This document shows positions 46,118-55,153 of a stretch of DNA of 64,000 nucleotides, in pieces; within the stretch, counting starts at the first letter, position 1; every line of letters begins with the position of its first letter. This stretch comes from Tianweitania sediminis (GTDB taxonomy: Bacteria > Pseudomonadota > Alphaproteobacteria > Rhizobiales > Rhizobiaceae). The translations under genes and the position numbers were made by a program. The notes beneath the pieces are model-generated. The model was not told the DNA's origin, did not search any database, and saw nothing but the letters and a program-made list of their open reading frames with translations. The stretch covers positions 1 to 64,000 of the forward strand of contig NZ_JAGIYY010000006.1 of the NCBI RefSeq assembly GCF_017813335.1. Direction: 5' to 3'.

Positions 46118-48217
46118 TTACGCGCCCGGGTTCTTGTAGAGGCCGCGCCAGTCGATGGCCTTGGCGCCGAAGTCGAGGCGGCACTTGATCTCGACCCCGT
46201 CGACGTCGAAGCCGTTGCGCGTCTCGATGTAGGCGCCCTGTTGGCCCTCGAGGTAGGCGTACTCGATGGTGTCGATCTGGTTCGGGCTTGCCGCCAGATA
46301 CCAGGCGGTCTCGCTGGCGGCATCGAGCCGGGGTTCGCTGATCGGTGCGAGTGTGCGGATCGACTGCGGCACCACGCTGGACGTCGCGGCAGGCACGAGG
46401 TTCTGCGCGACCAGCTGCTCGGCCTTCAGTTCCAGCGAGGCGGGCACGATCAGGAAGGCGGGCCGGACGTTCAGCACCGTCTTCTTGTCGAGGCCGGTCT
46501 GCTTGGCCATCGCCGCGCGCGCCGCGCCCACCGCCTCGACGGCCAGCGCCGCGCCGGTGCCCGCGAGGTTCTTGTGGCTGGTGTGGAACAGCGCGTTGCC
46601 GTCGGCCATCGCCGGGTTGGCGGTGATGATGCCCCAGACCACGTCCGATTCCAGCTGCGCGATGGAATTGCCGTACATCGCCGGGATCCTGGTGAAGGCG
46701 TCGAGATCGTCGTTGATCAGGGTCTGGCGGGTGATTGCGACCACCCGGCCATAGGTCTTGACCTTGTAGCTCTCCTTGCTCTCGCCCAGCGTGCCGCGCT
46801 TGAACTCGCCGCTCTCGCCGACCTCCAGCAGCTGCGGGGCTTCGCCGAGCTGGACCCGGTGCATGGCCTTGAAATCGGTGGCGAGCACCTGGCGGCAAAA
46901 CAGCATGAACGTCCGAGGATAGGCATCGTAGGCCTGCCGCAGCGTCTTGTTGGTGACCGCCGACAGGATCTCCGGGAAGTCGGACGTCGAATGCAGAGCG
47001 CGCGTCGCCACCTCGTCGCGCGATAGGCCGCGGGTGTTGACGCCCGCATTTCCGAGGCTTTCGCGGGCGAGTTCCAGCAACGTCATGCCGCGATACTGGC
47101 GCGCAGCGTCCTCCAGCTGGAATAGCGTCGGGCTGTAGCGGTGCAGCAGCGCGTTCGCCACGGCATCGCGCCGCGTGATGCGCTCGTCGCGGCCGCCGAG
47201 CGGGACGGAGACATGGCCGAAAGTCCGGGTCTCGTCGGATTTGGCGGCGACCTGATCGAGGATCAGGCGGCGGGACTCGTCGACGCTGACGCCGCGCTTG
47301 ACCAGATCCTCGGCAAAGCCGCGCTCGAGGTTCAGGCGCCCGGCCAGATCGTAGATGGTGGAGACGCGATCACGCTCCGCCTCACGGGCGCGGGTGGCGA
47401 CCGCCTCGGTGTCAGGCGCGGGAGTTGCCTGCGTCATCGGCTGGCTGCGGGTTTCGCTGGCGCGGACCTGCGGTTCGACTGCGGCGGTCTTGGGTTCGGG
47501 CGCAGCCGCTTTCGGCTCGGTCATGGGGGTGTCCTCGGTTTCGACCGGCTCGGTCGGCTGGCTGGTGGCGGGGGTTGCGGCGTCGCTCGCCGGGGTCTGG
47601 GTCTGCTCCGTCATCGGGATGGGTCCTTTCGCTGTCGCGGACTTGCAGTTCGTGGTGGAAGGGGCGTCCCGGCGGTGAAGGACGCAGTCGTGAAGGGGAT
47701 GCCGGGCGCGGAAGCCCGCGGCGGGGTCCGCGCCGACGGCGACGGCGGAGACCTCGAAGGGCGTCCAGTCCACCGCGCGCCAGAGCTCGCGCGCGGCCTC
47801 GGGTTTGGAGACCTCGAAGCGGTGCACCTGATAGCCGATGGAGACCGCGCGAATGTGCCCGGCCTGGATGTCGCGCCAGATCGGCTCGACATCGGCGCGT
47901 TCGCTGATCCGGACCAGCGCGATGCCCCGGCCGTTCTCGATCCGGGCCGAGCCCGGCACGACCGAACCGATCACCGCGTCGAGCGTGTCGAGGTCGTGCA
48001 CCTTCAGGAAAGGCGCGCCCGCATTCAGCCGGTCGAGGCGGACATGGGCCGGGTCGAGGCTCAGTTCCTCATCATAGGGTTCGCCAAAGAAGGTGGCACG
48101 GCGGACGCGCGCCCCGGCCGACCAGACCACCTCGACGGTGCGGCTGTCGGCATCGGCCGTGTTCGGCGCAAGCTCCGCCGACCGGCGCATGGCCGGCAGT
48201 TCGATCATCGTGTCCAT
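46118..48217 (-). CDS. Prohead protease / major capsid protein fusion
   Basis: From the ATG at 48217 the product has 699 residues in three parts: an HK97-type U35 protease domain (about 1-170, ending with TPFEVSAVAVGADPAA), a low-complexity Pro/Thr/Glu linker (about 190-270, the likely scaffold), and a Mu gpT-like capsid domain (about 290-699; PRTFMLFCRQVLATDFKAMHRVQLGEAPQ, RQTLINDDLDAF). The protease would free the capsid subunit during maturation. Such fusions occur in a subset of prophages. Confidence 0.88.
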   Translation of the reverse strand: MDTMIELPAMRRSAELAPNTADADSRTVEVVWSAGARVRRATFFGEPYDEELSLDPAHVRLDRLNAGAPFLKVHDLDTLDAVIGSVVPGSARIENGRGIALVRISERADVEPIWRDIQAGHIRAVSIGYQVHRFEVSKPEAARELWRAVDWTPFEVSAVAVGADPAAGFRARHPLHDCVLHRRDAPSTTNCKSATAKGPIPMTEQTQTPASDAATPATSQPTEPVETEDTPMTEPKAAAPEPKTAAVEPQVRASETRSQPMTQATPAPDTEAVATRAREAERDRVSTIYDLAGRLNLERGFAEDLVKRGVSVDESRRLILDQVAAKSDETRTFGHVSVPLGGRDERITRRDAVANALLHRYSPTLFQLEDAARQYRGMTLLELARESLGNAGVNTRGLSRDEVATRALHSTSDFPEILSAVTNKTLRQAYDAYPRTFMLFCRQVLATDFKAMHRVQLGEAPQLLEVGESGEFKRGTLGESKESYKVKTYGRVVAITRQTLINDDLDAFTRIPAMYGNSIAQLESDVVWGIITANPAMADGNALFHTSHKNLAGTGAALAVEAVGAARAAMAKQTGLDKKTVLNVRPAFLIVPASLELKAEQLVAQNLVPAATSSVVPQSIRTLAPISEPRLDAASETAWYLAASPNQIDTIEYAYLEGQQGAYIETRNGFDVDGVEIKCRLDFGAKAIDWRGLYKNPGA

Positions 48218-48221
48218 GAGG

Positions 48222-49766
48222 TCAGTCCTGTTGGTCGGCCTGCGCGGGATCGGTTTCATCCGCTTCAGCGGAGGGATCGTCGGCGGCGGGATCGGCCGCC
48301 GGATCGCCGGTCTGCGCGCTGCCGGTCTTGGTGACGCGGCGCGGGTCGCTGTCGAGCACCAGCCCCAGCGCGTCGAGTTTCGCGTTGGTCGCGGCGATCT
48401 CGGCCAGCACGGCGTCCGGGTTGCGGCCCTGCCGGGCGATCACCTCCGCCAGCGTCATGGTTCCGGACCGGATCGACAGCAGGTTCGCCATCGCGTCCTT
48501 CTGCGGATCGACCGCCTCGAACTTCGGCGGCGACCATTCCACCGGCACCGTCGGCGACGGGATCTGCCCCGCCGCCCATGCAGCCTCGGTGAACCAGCGC
48601 CAGACCGGCGCGCAGAACATCGGGATGAACAGCTGCCACTGGACGGCGTCGATCTGGCGGCGGAACTCAACGAGACCCGCCCGGATCGAGGAATAGTTGA
48701 CCTGGGACAGGTCCCCGGTCAGCAGCTCGTAGGGCACCCGGAACCCGGCCGAGATGGTGTGCAGGCTCGCCCGCTTGTATTCGCCATAGCCGCCGGTCGC
48801 GGAAGGCTGGTTGAAGCGGATGTCCTTGCCGCCGCGGGCATAGGCGATCAGCCCCGGCTCGAACTGCTCGACCCGGTTGCCGTCGGCATCGACCACGGAG
48901 GGCGCGATGCCCTGCTGCGCCTCGTCGTCGCCGAAGACGATGGCGGTGACGCAGGCCTCGGTCTTCTTGCGGACCAGCTCCGCCACCTCGTAATCGTCAA
49001 GATCGCGCAAGCTGCGGATCACCGGCGCGCCCCAGGGAACGCCACGCGCCTGCGTGCGCTGCTTCTCGTAGATGTGCGCGATCTCGCTCGCGGGGACCGG
49101 GCGGCTCTGCAGACCGTTCTGCAAGGCGCCATATGCGTCGCCGGGATGTTCGGCATGGAGCCAATAGGCCCTGCGCTTGCCGACCGGATCGAACTCGATC
49201 CCCTGCACGAGGCGACCTGCTCCAAGGGCGCCGGATTTCGTGGCGTCGAGGAAGTCGGCCTCGAGCACCTGCAATTGCAGCGGCACCGGCAGACCGTCGC
49301 TCGGGCGGCGCAGGCGGCGGCGGACCAGCACCTCGCCGGCCTCGACCATCTCGCGGCAGATCAGGGTCTGGATCCCATAGAAGTCGAGTTGGCCGTCGGC
49401 GTCGCACTCCGCCGTCCAGCGCTCGAAGAGAGCGTCGACCTTGCGGTCGAGCTTGTCGTCGCCGCTCGCGGCGCGCGGCATGATGCCCGCGCCGATGATG
49501 TTGTTCACCAGCACCGCCACCGCCTTGGCCGCATGCGGATTGTTGCGCACCAGATCGCGCATCCGGTCGCGCAGCAGCGCCCCGGCGACGCCGATCTCGG
49601 TGTCGGCCGAGGATCCCGGCGCGCGCCAGCCCTCGGTGCGCCGCCCGCGCGCCGCGCCGTCATAGCCCCGCGTCAGGGTATCGAAGGCCTGACGCGCCAT
49701 CACGCGGCGGGCGGCCATACGCGGCGCCACCGTGGCGATGGCGTGATCGAACCAGGTCGCCGACAT
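48222..49766 (-). CDS. Portal protein, lambda gpB family
   Basis: The 514-residue protein (ATVAPRMAARRVMARQAFDTLTRGYDGAARGRRTEGW) includes the lambda-portal landmarks LLRDRMRDLVRNNPHAAKAVAVLVNNIIG and QVNYSSIRAGLVEFRRQIDAVQWQ. It makes the dodecameric gate at the capsid vertex. Start 49766 overlaps the gpW stop (TGATG). The acidic/Ala-rich tail is normal for the family. Confidence 0.92.
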   Translation of the reverse strand: MSATWFDHAIATVAPRMAARRVMARQAFDTLTRGYDGAARGRRTEGWRAPGSSADTEIGVAGALLRDRMRDLVRNNPHAAKAVAVLVNNIIGAGIMPRAASGDDKLDRKVDALFERWTAECDADGQLDFYGIQTLICREMVEAGEVLVRRRLRRPSDGLPVPLQLQVLEADFLDATKSGALGAGRLVQGIEFDPVGKRRAYWLHAEHPGDAYGALQNGLQSRPVPASEIAHIYEKQRTQARGVPWGAPVIRSLRDLDDYEVAELVRKKTEACVTAIVFGDDEAQQGIAPSVVDADGNRVEQFEPGLIAYARGGKDIRFNQPSATGGYGEYKRASLHTISAGFRVPYELLTGDLSQVNYSSIRAGLVEFRRQIDAVQWQLFIPMFCAPVWRWFTEAAWAAGQIPSPTVPVEWSPPKFEAVDPQKDAMANLLSIRSGTMTLAEVIARQGRNPDAVLAEIAATNAKLDALGLVLDSDPRRVTKTGSAQTGDPAADPAADDPSAEADETDPAQADQQD

Positions 49767-49975
49767 CACCGGTCCCCGCGCGAGAAGCCCGCAAGCCCTG
49801 CCACCGGCAGTGGCCGCGTCGTCCCCGCGATGGCGCGTTCGATGGTCCGGATGCGCGCCAGCAGGTCTTCGGCAGAACCGTAATCGACCGACTTGCCGTC
49901 ATAGCTGACCCGGGTCGTGCCGCTGGCATAGGCCCGGCGCAGCGTCGAAAGCTCGGTTTCCGTCCAGTCGGTCAT
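49766..49975 (-). CDS. Head-tail joining protein, gpW family
   Basis: The 69-residue product (MTDWTETELSTLRRAYASGTT) with DLLARIRTIERAIAG is a typical gpW: small, helical, located between large terminase and portal. It connects the portal to later joining proteins. The ATG at 49975 is two bases after the terminase stop. Confidence 0.85.
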   Translation of the reverse strand: MTDWTETELSTLRRAYASGTTRVSYDGKSVDYGSAEDLLARIRTIERAIAGTTRPLPVAGLAGFSRGDR

Positions 49976-49977
49976 GT

Positions 49978-51993
49978 TCAGAACCATCCTCCGCGCCGTC
50001 CGAGCCAGTCGGAACGGCGCTTGCCCTGCGGGGCCTGTCCCTGCCGGTTGATCTGTCCGGCTGGATCGGTGTCGGTGGGGGCCGCCTCGAGCTGATCCTC
50101 GAGGTCTTGCCATTTCTCGTCGGGCCAGCGGTCCGCGCCCGCGATCCAGGCGGCGGCGCGGGCATAGACCCGGCAGTCCAGCGCCTCGTTCCGTTCGCGG
50201 AGCTTCTGCCATTCCAGCCGGGCGAAGCCGCGCTTAGTGCGCACGGTCACCAGCTGCTCGGCGACGAACTGCTTCAGCCATTCGTTCTCGACCCAATGCG
50301 GCAGGTGCACCGAGCCGGGCGGGAACGCCGCCCCGTCGGCCATCTCCTCTTCGGTCGGCCGCGCCAGCCGCAGGAAGCGGTATGTCTCGGCCTTGAAGGT
50401 CGACACCGCCACGGTCCAGAGCCGCGCGCCGCGCCGCAGCCGCTTGCCGCCCTCGGTCGCGTCGACAAAGGTTGGGCCCGAGACCGGGCTGGAGCGGTTG
50501 AACCCCTCGACACCCTTGACCGGCGAGACCTGCGCGAACCCCTGCGCCCGCGACCAGGAATAGACCGCCGGGGCCTCGTAGCCGGTGTCGATGGCGAGCC
50601 GCGCAATGCGCAGATGCGCGCCACGTTCGTGCGGGAAGGACCGGTCCAGCAGCGCCGTCAGGTCCGACCACGCGTCATGCCGATCCGGCCCGCCTTCGAT
50701 GACAACGTGATCGACGAGCCAGCTTTCAAGGCCACGGCCCCAAGCCCAGACATCGACCTCGATCCGGTCCTTCTGTACGTCGGCCCCGGCCGTCAGGAAC
50801 AACCCGCCCGCAGGCACCGTGCTGGATTTCCAGCGCTCGCGGCGGTCGTAGAGCCGCTGCCAGTCCGGCGCTTCGCCGGTCTCGACCCACGTCTCGCCGA
50901 GGATCGTGTTGCGGAAGGCCTTGATCGCCTCGTCCGAACCCTGCGCCGCATCCCATGCCCGCACGATCCGCTCCCAGCTCAGCCAGCCAATCGGCGAATA
51001 GAGCGCCGAGAGGTGATACCCGACCGTGGTCGGATCAGCGGCAACGGCAGTCGCCCGCCATTCGCCGCCCTCCAGCATGGCTGTCTTGTGGTGTTCCGCG
51101 ATGGGCGTCTCGCAGCCCTCGCAGTGATACTCCGCCGTCTCCGGCCGCCCCTTCTGCCAGCGCAGCCGGTCGAACTTGAGCCATTGCACCGCGCCGCAAT
51201 GCGGACACGGCACGAAAAACCGGCGCTGGTCCGAGGCCTCGTATTCCCGCTCAATCCGGCTCAGACCGCGGACGGTGGGAGTCGAGACCAGCAGCAGCTT
51301 GCGCCGGTGGGCGAAGGTCAGCGACCGCGCTTCCGCCAGCGTCACCGGGTCACCTTCCTCGTCGGCCGAGGCCGGATAAGCGTCGACCTCGTCGAGGAAG
51401 ATGTACCGTGCTGGGGTGGAGCGCAGCCCGACCGCGGAGTTCGCCCCCGTCATGATCAGGATGCCGCCCGCGAACTCCTTCGACAGCATCGTGTTGCCGG
51501 CGTCGCGGGAGCGCGCAGGTTTCACCCGTTCCCGCAGTTCCGGGCTTTCGTCGATCAGCGGGTCAATGCGCTGGCGCGAGTTGCGCTTGGCGAGCTCCAC
51601 CGTCGGCTGGACCGCGAGCATCGGACCCGGCGCCTGGTGGATCGCGAAGCCGATCCAGTTGTTCCCTGCCTCGGTCGCGCCAACCTGTGCGGCCTTCATG
51701 AACACGATCCGCTGCATCGTGTCGCCGGGCGACAGCCGATCCATGATCTCGCGCATGTAGGGCGTGCGGCTTGTGCGATATCGCCCCGGTTCGGCCGAGG
51801 AGCGGCCCGAGAGCATCCGATTCCGGTCCGCCCATTCCGAGACGGTCAGGTCCGGGTCGGGCCGCAGCCCGCTGCCCCAGGCGCGCAGGATCTCACCCGC
51901 GCCGTCGAACTCCGTCAGGCCGCCAAGATCACCCCCATGCTCACCGGAAGTCGGGCCGGACCTCGGCGAGTTCGTCGAGGTGGGCGCGTACAT
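49978..51993 (-). CDS. Terminase large subunit, lambda gpA family
   Basis: The 671-residue packaging motor has MKAAQVGATEAGNNW (Walker A-like, about 99-113), YIFLDEVDAYP (Walker B, about 197-207), the two CxxC pairs (CPHCGAVQW and CEGCETPIAEHH), and a C-terminal nuclease domain with TAGADVQKDRIEVDVWAWG. It cuts and packages DNA using ATP. The start at 51993 overlaps terS by 53 bp; no better in-frame start exists before the conserved region. Confidence 0.94.
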   Translation of the reverse strand: MYAPTSTNSPRSGPTSGEHGGDLGGLTEFDGAGEILRAWGSGLRPDPDLTVSEWADRNRMLSGRSSAEPGRYRTSRTPYMREIMDRLSPGDTMQRIVFMKAAQVGATEAGNNWIGFAIHQAPGPMLAVQPTVELAKRNSRQRIDPLIDESPELRERVKPARSRDAGNTMLSKEFAGGILIMTGANSAVGLRSTPARYIFLDEVDAYPASADEEGDPVTLAEARSLTFAHRRKLLLVSTPTVRGLSRIEREYEASDQRRFFVPCPHCGAVQWLKFDRLRWQKGRPETAEYHCEGCETPIAEHHKTAMLEGGEWRATAVAADPTTVGYHLSALYSPIGWLSWERIVRAWDAAQGSDEAIKAFRNTILGETWVETGEAPDWQRLYDRRERWKSSTVPAGGLFLTAGADVQKDRIEVDVWAWGRGLESWLVDHVVIEGGPDRHDAWSDLTALLDRSFPHERGAHLRIARLAIDTGYEAPAVYSWSRAQGFAQVSPVKGVEGFNRSSPVSGPTFVDATEGGKRLRRGARLWTVAVSTFKAETYRFLRLARPTEEEMADGAAFPPGSVHLPHWVENEWLKQFVAEQLVTVRTKRGFARLEWQKLRERNEALDCRVYARAAAWIAGADRWPDEKWQDLEDQLEAAPTDTDPAGQINRQGQAPQGKRRSDWLGRRGGWF

Positions 51994-52501
51994 GTTTCTC
52001 CAGGACCTTCTGCATCGCGGCAGGCTCCACGCCGAGATCGGCCGCCATCAGCGCCGCCGCGCGCGCAGGCCAGTTCACCCATGAATCCCGTTCCTCACGT
52101 GCCAGCCGGAACACCAGCGCCAGCGCGCGGGCCCGCTCAATCAACTCCCCCTTCAGCTTCTGCAGACGGATGCGCCGCTCCTGCGCCTTCAGCACCTCGT
52201 TCGCGGTCTTGGCCTGCAGAAAGGTCGTGCCGCCGCCGACCGCCGGCACCGCCAGACCCTGTTCGCGCAAGGTGTCGCCGACAGCGGCGACCGCCGCCTC
52301 GGGGACGGGCTTCAGCTTCGGCGCGGGCGGCTTTCTCGTCTTGGACGGGTCCGTCGTCTCCGCGCGCCGGGCGTCGCTCGCGGCCGCGTTGATGCTGCCG
52401 TCGGGATAGAGGACCAGCCGCTCGGCGGTCTTCGCCTTCTGAATCGCGCCACGCGACAGCCCGACATGCGCGGCGTACCGGCGCTCGCTCATGCCCTGCA
52501 T
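51941..52501 (-). CDS. Terminase small subunit-like protein (gpNu1 type)
   Basis: The 186-residue protein begins with a winged-helix-like MQGMSERRYAAHVGLSRGAIQKAKTAERLVLYPDGSIN, as in lambda Nu1, has a Pro/Ala-rich linker and a helical C-terminal half (RARALALVFRLAREERDSWVNWPARAAALMAADLG). Position directly before terL fits cos recognition. It is divergent from a small plus-strand operon across a palindrome. Confidence 0.82.
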   Translation of the reverse strand: MQGMSERRYAAHVGLSRGAIQKAKTAERLVLYPDGSINAAASDARRAETTDPSKTRKPPAPKLKPVPEAAVAAVGDTLREQGLAVPAVGGGTTFLQAKTANEVLKAQERRIRLQKLKGELIERARALALVFRLAREERDSWVNWPARAAALMAADLGVEPAAMQKVLEKHVRAHLDELAEVRPDFR

Positions 52502-52532
52502 CGACGGCTCCGATTATCATTCTAAATCATGT

Positions 52533-52551
52533 GCTTATCGAGTTGATAAGC
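52533..52551. promoter_or_regulatory. Palindromic operator in the divergent region beside terS
   Basis: GCTTATC (52533-52539) and GATAAGC (52545-52551) are perfect 7-bp arms around a 5-base centre. The site lies between divergent starts at 52501 and 52615 in the only AT-rich patch nearby, with TAGAAT/GATAAT-like -10 candidates on the minus strand. It looks like a repressor or activator site for late genes. Confidence 0.6.
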
Positions 52552-52614
52552 GCGCCGGACAGAGCGAACGTCACTCCAACGAAGCGATGCAACTCGACCC
52601 AAGGAGCCACCCCG

Positions 52615-52839
52615 ATGACCCGCCGCGCGACCGACAACACGAAAGCCCCCGACGCCTTCATCGCCGCGAAGACCGAAATCGACGCGATGCTGGAGCGGCT
52701 CACCGCCCTCAGCGCGGACCATTTCGAGACCAGCCCAGACGAGATCAACTGGGGCCATGTCGGCACCCTGAACCACTACCGCGCCAAGCTGCGCGAGATC
52801 ACCGACATGGCCTTCAGCGAAGGCGAACACGCCGAGTGA
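52615..52839 (+). CDS. Small hypothetical phage protein
   Basis: Seventy-four residues from an ATG with AAGGAG ten bases upstream (MTRRATDNTKAPDAFIAAKT). Composition is soluble and helical with several Asp/Glu; no domain recognised. Similar short proteins occur next to DUF3489 genes in alphaproteobacterial prophages. Plus-strand orientation opposes the late operon. Confidence 0.6.
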   Translation: MTRRATDNTKAPDAFIAAKTEIDAMLERLTALSADHFETSPDEINWGHVGTLNHYRAKLREITDMAFSEGEHAE

Positions 52840-52929
52840 GACGACCCGCTCCCAGTCCCGCCCGCCGACTGGCGGGCTCGACCTCGTAGAAGGGCCCGCA
52901 TCCCGCGCGCCCCGATACGGGAGACGACG

Positions 52930-53502
52930 ATGAACAAGCTTTCCGACACCCAAGCCCTGATCCTGAGCGCCGCCGCCCAGCGGCCCGAGCACATCGCCCT
53001 GCCGCTGCCCGAGAGCCTGCGCGGCGGCGCTGCCGCCAAGGTGGTCGGCGCGATGCTCGCGAAGGGCTTCCTCGAAGAGGTCGACACCGACATGCGCAAG
53101 GGCGAGCCCATGTGGCGCGAAACCGGCGACGGCCACGGCGTCACACTGATCGCCACCGACGCAGGCCTCGCCGCCATCGGGATCGAGCCCGAGGACGCGA
53201 ACCCCGCGCCTGCGGGCGCGACGGACGCGCCGACCGAGGAGGCCGCGCCGGACTCCCCCAACGAACCGAAGGCCGCGCCCAAGACGCGCACGCCGCGCGA
53301 GGGCACCAAGCAGGCCACCCTGATCGCCATGCTGCGCGCGCCGGACGGCGCGACCATCGGGGAGATCATGGCCGCGACGGGCTGGCAGTCGCACACGGTG
53401 CGCGGCGCGATGGCCGGGGCGCTGAAGAAGAAGCTCGGGCTCGAGGTGACCTCGGCGAAGGTCGAGAACCGGGGGCGCGTGTACAAACTCCCTGCCGCCT
53501 GA
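52930..53502 (+). CDS. DUF3489 domain protein
   Basis: The 190-residue protein has an N-terminal winged-helix-like part (LSDTQALILSAAAQRPEH), an acidic Ala/Pro linker (about 85-115) and the DUF3489 domain (REGTKQATLIAMLRAPDGATIGEIMAATGWQSHTVRGAMAGALKKKLGL, about 122-170), a helix-turn-helix-like fold. It may bind DNA and act as a phage regulator. It ends at a strong hairpin. Confidence 0.85.
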   Translation: MNKLSDTQALILSAAAQRPEHIALPLPESLRGGAAAKVVGAMLAKGFLEEVDTDMRKGEPMWRETGDGHGVTLIATDAGLAAIGIEPEDANPAPAGATDAPTEEAAPDSPNEPKAAPKTRTPREGTKQATLIAMLRAPDGATIGEIMAATGWQSHTVRGAMAGALKKKLGLEVTSAKVENRGRVYKLPAA

Positions 53503-53526
53503 CGCACCGGACAACGACAAGCTGAT

Positions 53527-53553
53527 GACCGCCGTCCCTCCGGGGCGGCGGTC
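53527..53553. terminator. Hairpin between convergent genes
   Basis: GACCGCCG (53527-53534) pairs perfectly with CGGCGGTC (53546-53553). It lies between the stops of the DUF3489 and DUF7220 genes. The absence of a U-run makes termination less certain. Confidence 0.6.
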
Positions 53554-53555
53554 GA

Positions 53556-53780
53556 TCATTTGGCGCTCCGCATCCGGATCGCCTCGAACACCCGCCGCAA
53601 GGCGAAGGAACGGGCGATCGACACGACGGTGAAGATGGCGCCCATCTTCAGGTTCTGCGCCAGCGTCGTATGCAGCCCGAAGACCGGAAAGATCAGGATC
53701 TGCGTTCCAACCGCGACGCCGTAGCCGACGATCACGTTGGCGACGGACTCGACCAGCGACATGATGCGCGACTGCTTCAT
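53556..53780 (-). CDS. DUF7220 family membrane protein
   Basis: Seventy-four residues: MKQSRIMSLVESVANVIVGYGVAVGTQILIFPVFG then a second hydrophobic segment (MGAIFTVVSIARSFALRRVFE), matching DUF7220, small two-helix phage membrane proteins. Function unknown. It overlaps the methyltransferase stop as ATGA. Confidence 0.75.
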   Translation of the reverse strand: MKQSRIMSLVESVANVIVGYGVAVGTQILIFPVFGLHTTLAQNLKMGAIFTVVSIARSFALRRVFEAIRMRSAK

Positions 53781-55036
53781 GCGGCGGACTTGCGCTTTCG
53801 CGCGGGTTCGGGTTCGGCGTCCGTGCCCGGCGTCTCGGCCGGTGGTTCGGCGTCGTCGCCCAGCCGCTCGGTCCTCACCTCAGCGAAGGTCCGGCCGTCG
53901 CCGTCGAGGATCGCGTCCTTGCCGGTTTCGGCCTGCCAGCGTTCAACGGCGACATCGATGTAGGCCGGGCTGATTTCCATCGCGAAGACGCGGCGGCCGT
54001 TGGCCTCGCCTGCGATGATCTGCGAACCCGACCCAGAAAAGGGCTCGTAGCAGAGGCCGCCTCGGGCGACGTGCTGGCGCATCGGGATGCCGAAGGCTTC
54101 GAGCGGTTTCGGCGTCGGGTGGTCGGGGCGCTCGTCCTTCGCGAAGCTGGGCAGCGCCCAAGTCGACGGCAGCGTTTCCTCGGCGACCTTGGGCGGGCGG
54201 TTCGGACGCCGCCAGCCCATGAAGCAGGGCTCGTGTTTCCACAGATAATGCGACCGGGTAAGAACCCCGCGGTCCTTCACCCAGATGATCTGCTGATGGA
54301 CAAAGGCCCCGGCCTTTTCCCAGCAAGCCTCGAGCATCGCCTGGCGGCGCGAGGCATGCCAGCAATACCATGCAGCATTCTCGGCGATGGCCTCCGCCAC
54401 GGCGGCGGAAATGAAGCCGTCGTAAAGCTCGGCTCCTTGCGAACTGTCGTCCCAGGTCGTGCCATAGGACGCCGACGAGTCCTTGTTGCGGGTCGGATGG
54501 TTCGAACCGTCGTAGTCCACAAGATATGGCGGGTCAGTTGCGAACAGGATCGCCCGTTCGCCATTCATCAGGCGACGCACATCAACCGCGCTGGTGCTGT
54601 CACCGCAGAGCAGCCGATGGTCGCCAAGGATCCACAGGTCGCCCGTGCGCGAGGCCGGATTGCGCGGCGGTTCGGGGATGGTCACCGGCGGCACGGAGCC
54701 CCCGGCGCCACCTTCTTCACCGTTTTCTTCCGCGACGTAGGCCAGCAGCTTGTCGAGTTCGCCGTCCGAGAAGCCGACCAGCGACAGGTCGAAATCCTCG
54801 GCCAGCAGGTCGTTCAGTTCGGCAGACAGCAGCGCCTCGTCCCAGGTGCCGAGTTCGGTCAGCTTGTTGTCCGCGATCCGGTAGGCCCGCCGCTGCGCCT
54901 CGGTCAGGTGCCCGAGCACGATCACCGGCGCTTCGGTCAGCCCGAGCTGCGTCGCGGCCAGCACGCGCCCGTGGCCCGCAATCAGCTCGCCGTCCTCGCT
55001 CACGAGGCAGGGCACGGTCCAGCCGAACTCGGCCAT
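53777..55036 (-). CDS. ParB-like domain / site-specific DNA methyltransferase, N-terminally truncated
   Basis: From the ATG at 55036 the 419-residue product has most of a ParB/Srx nuclease-like domain (LIAGHGRVLAATQLG, residues 18-32) and a beta-class methyltransferase with DPPY (ILFATDPPYLVDYDG, about 170) and the S-adenosylmethionine loop EPFSGSGSQ (about 340), typical of phage N4-C/N6-A methylases. The first 39 residues of the normal protein lie upstream but are cut off by an in-frame stop (55091-55093). The catalytic part is whole. Confidence 0.85.
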   Translation of the reverse strand: MAEFGWTVPCLVSEDGELIAGHGRVLAATQLGLTEAPVIVLGHLTEAQRRAYRIADNKLTELGTWDEALLSAELNDLLAEDFDLSLVGFSDGELDKLLAYVAEENGEEGGAGGSVPPVTIPEPPRNPASRTGDLWILGDHRLLCGDSTSAVDVRRLMNGERAILFATDPPYLVDYDGSNHPTRNKDSSASYGTTWDDSSQGAELYDGFISAAVAEAIAENAAWYCWHASRRQAMLEACWEKAGAFVHQQIIWVKDRGVLTRSHYLWKHEPCFMGWRRPNRPPKVAEETLPSTWALPSFAKDERPDHPTPKPLEAFGIPMRQHVARGGLCYEPFSGSGSQIIAGEANGRRVFAMEISPAYIDVAVERWQAETGKDAILDGDGRTFAEVRTERLGDDAEPPAETPGTDAEPEPARKRKSAA

Positions 55037-55153
55037 GCTGGCGGCGATCTTCGCGATCTGGTCCGCGCCATGCGCCTTCGCGTTCTTCGCTTAGGGCTGG
55101 AGGCGCGACAGCGGCCACGTCTCGATCGCGTCCGGGGCGAAGCTCAGCGTCAT
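55037..55153 (-). pseudogene. Severed N-terminus of the ParB-methyltransferase
   Basis: From the ATG at 55153 the frame reads MTLSFAPDAIETWPLSRLQP then TAA (55093-55091), and continues in the same frame as AKNAKAHGADQIAKIAASMA directly into the gene below. In relatives the stop position is the conserved Tyr of LxPYxxNaRxH, so TAC or TAT has become TAA. Confidence 0.8.

Noticed and set aside
45706-46323. Upstream extension of the head-tail joining gene
   Set aside because: Overlaps the DUF2190 gene and the terminator; residues are Arg/Ala-rich shadow sequence.
50107-52392. Long plus-strand open frame (761 codons) across terminase genes
   Set aside because: It is antisense to terL/terS, whose motifs are clear. 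High GC makes the opposite strand open; composition is Arg/Pro/Gly/His-rich with no domain.
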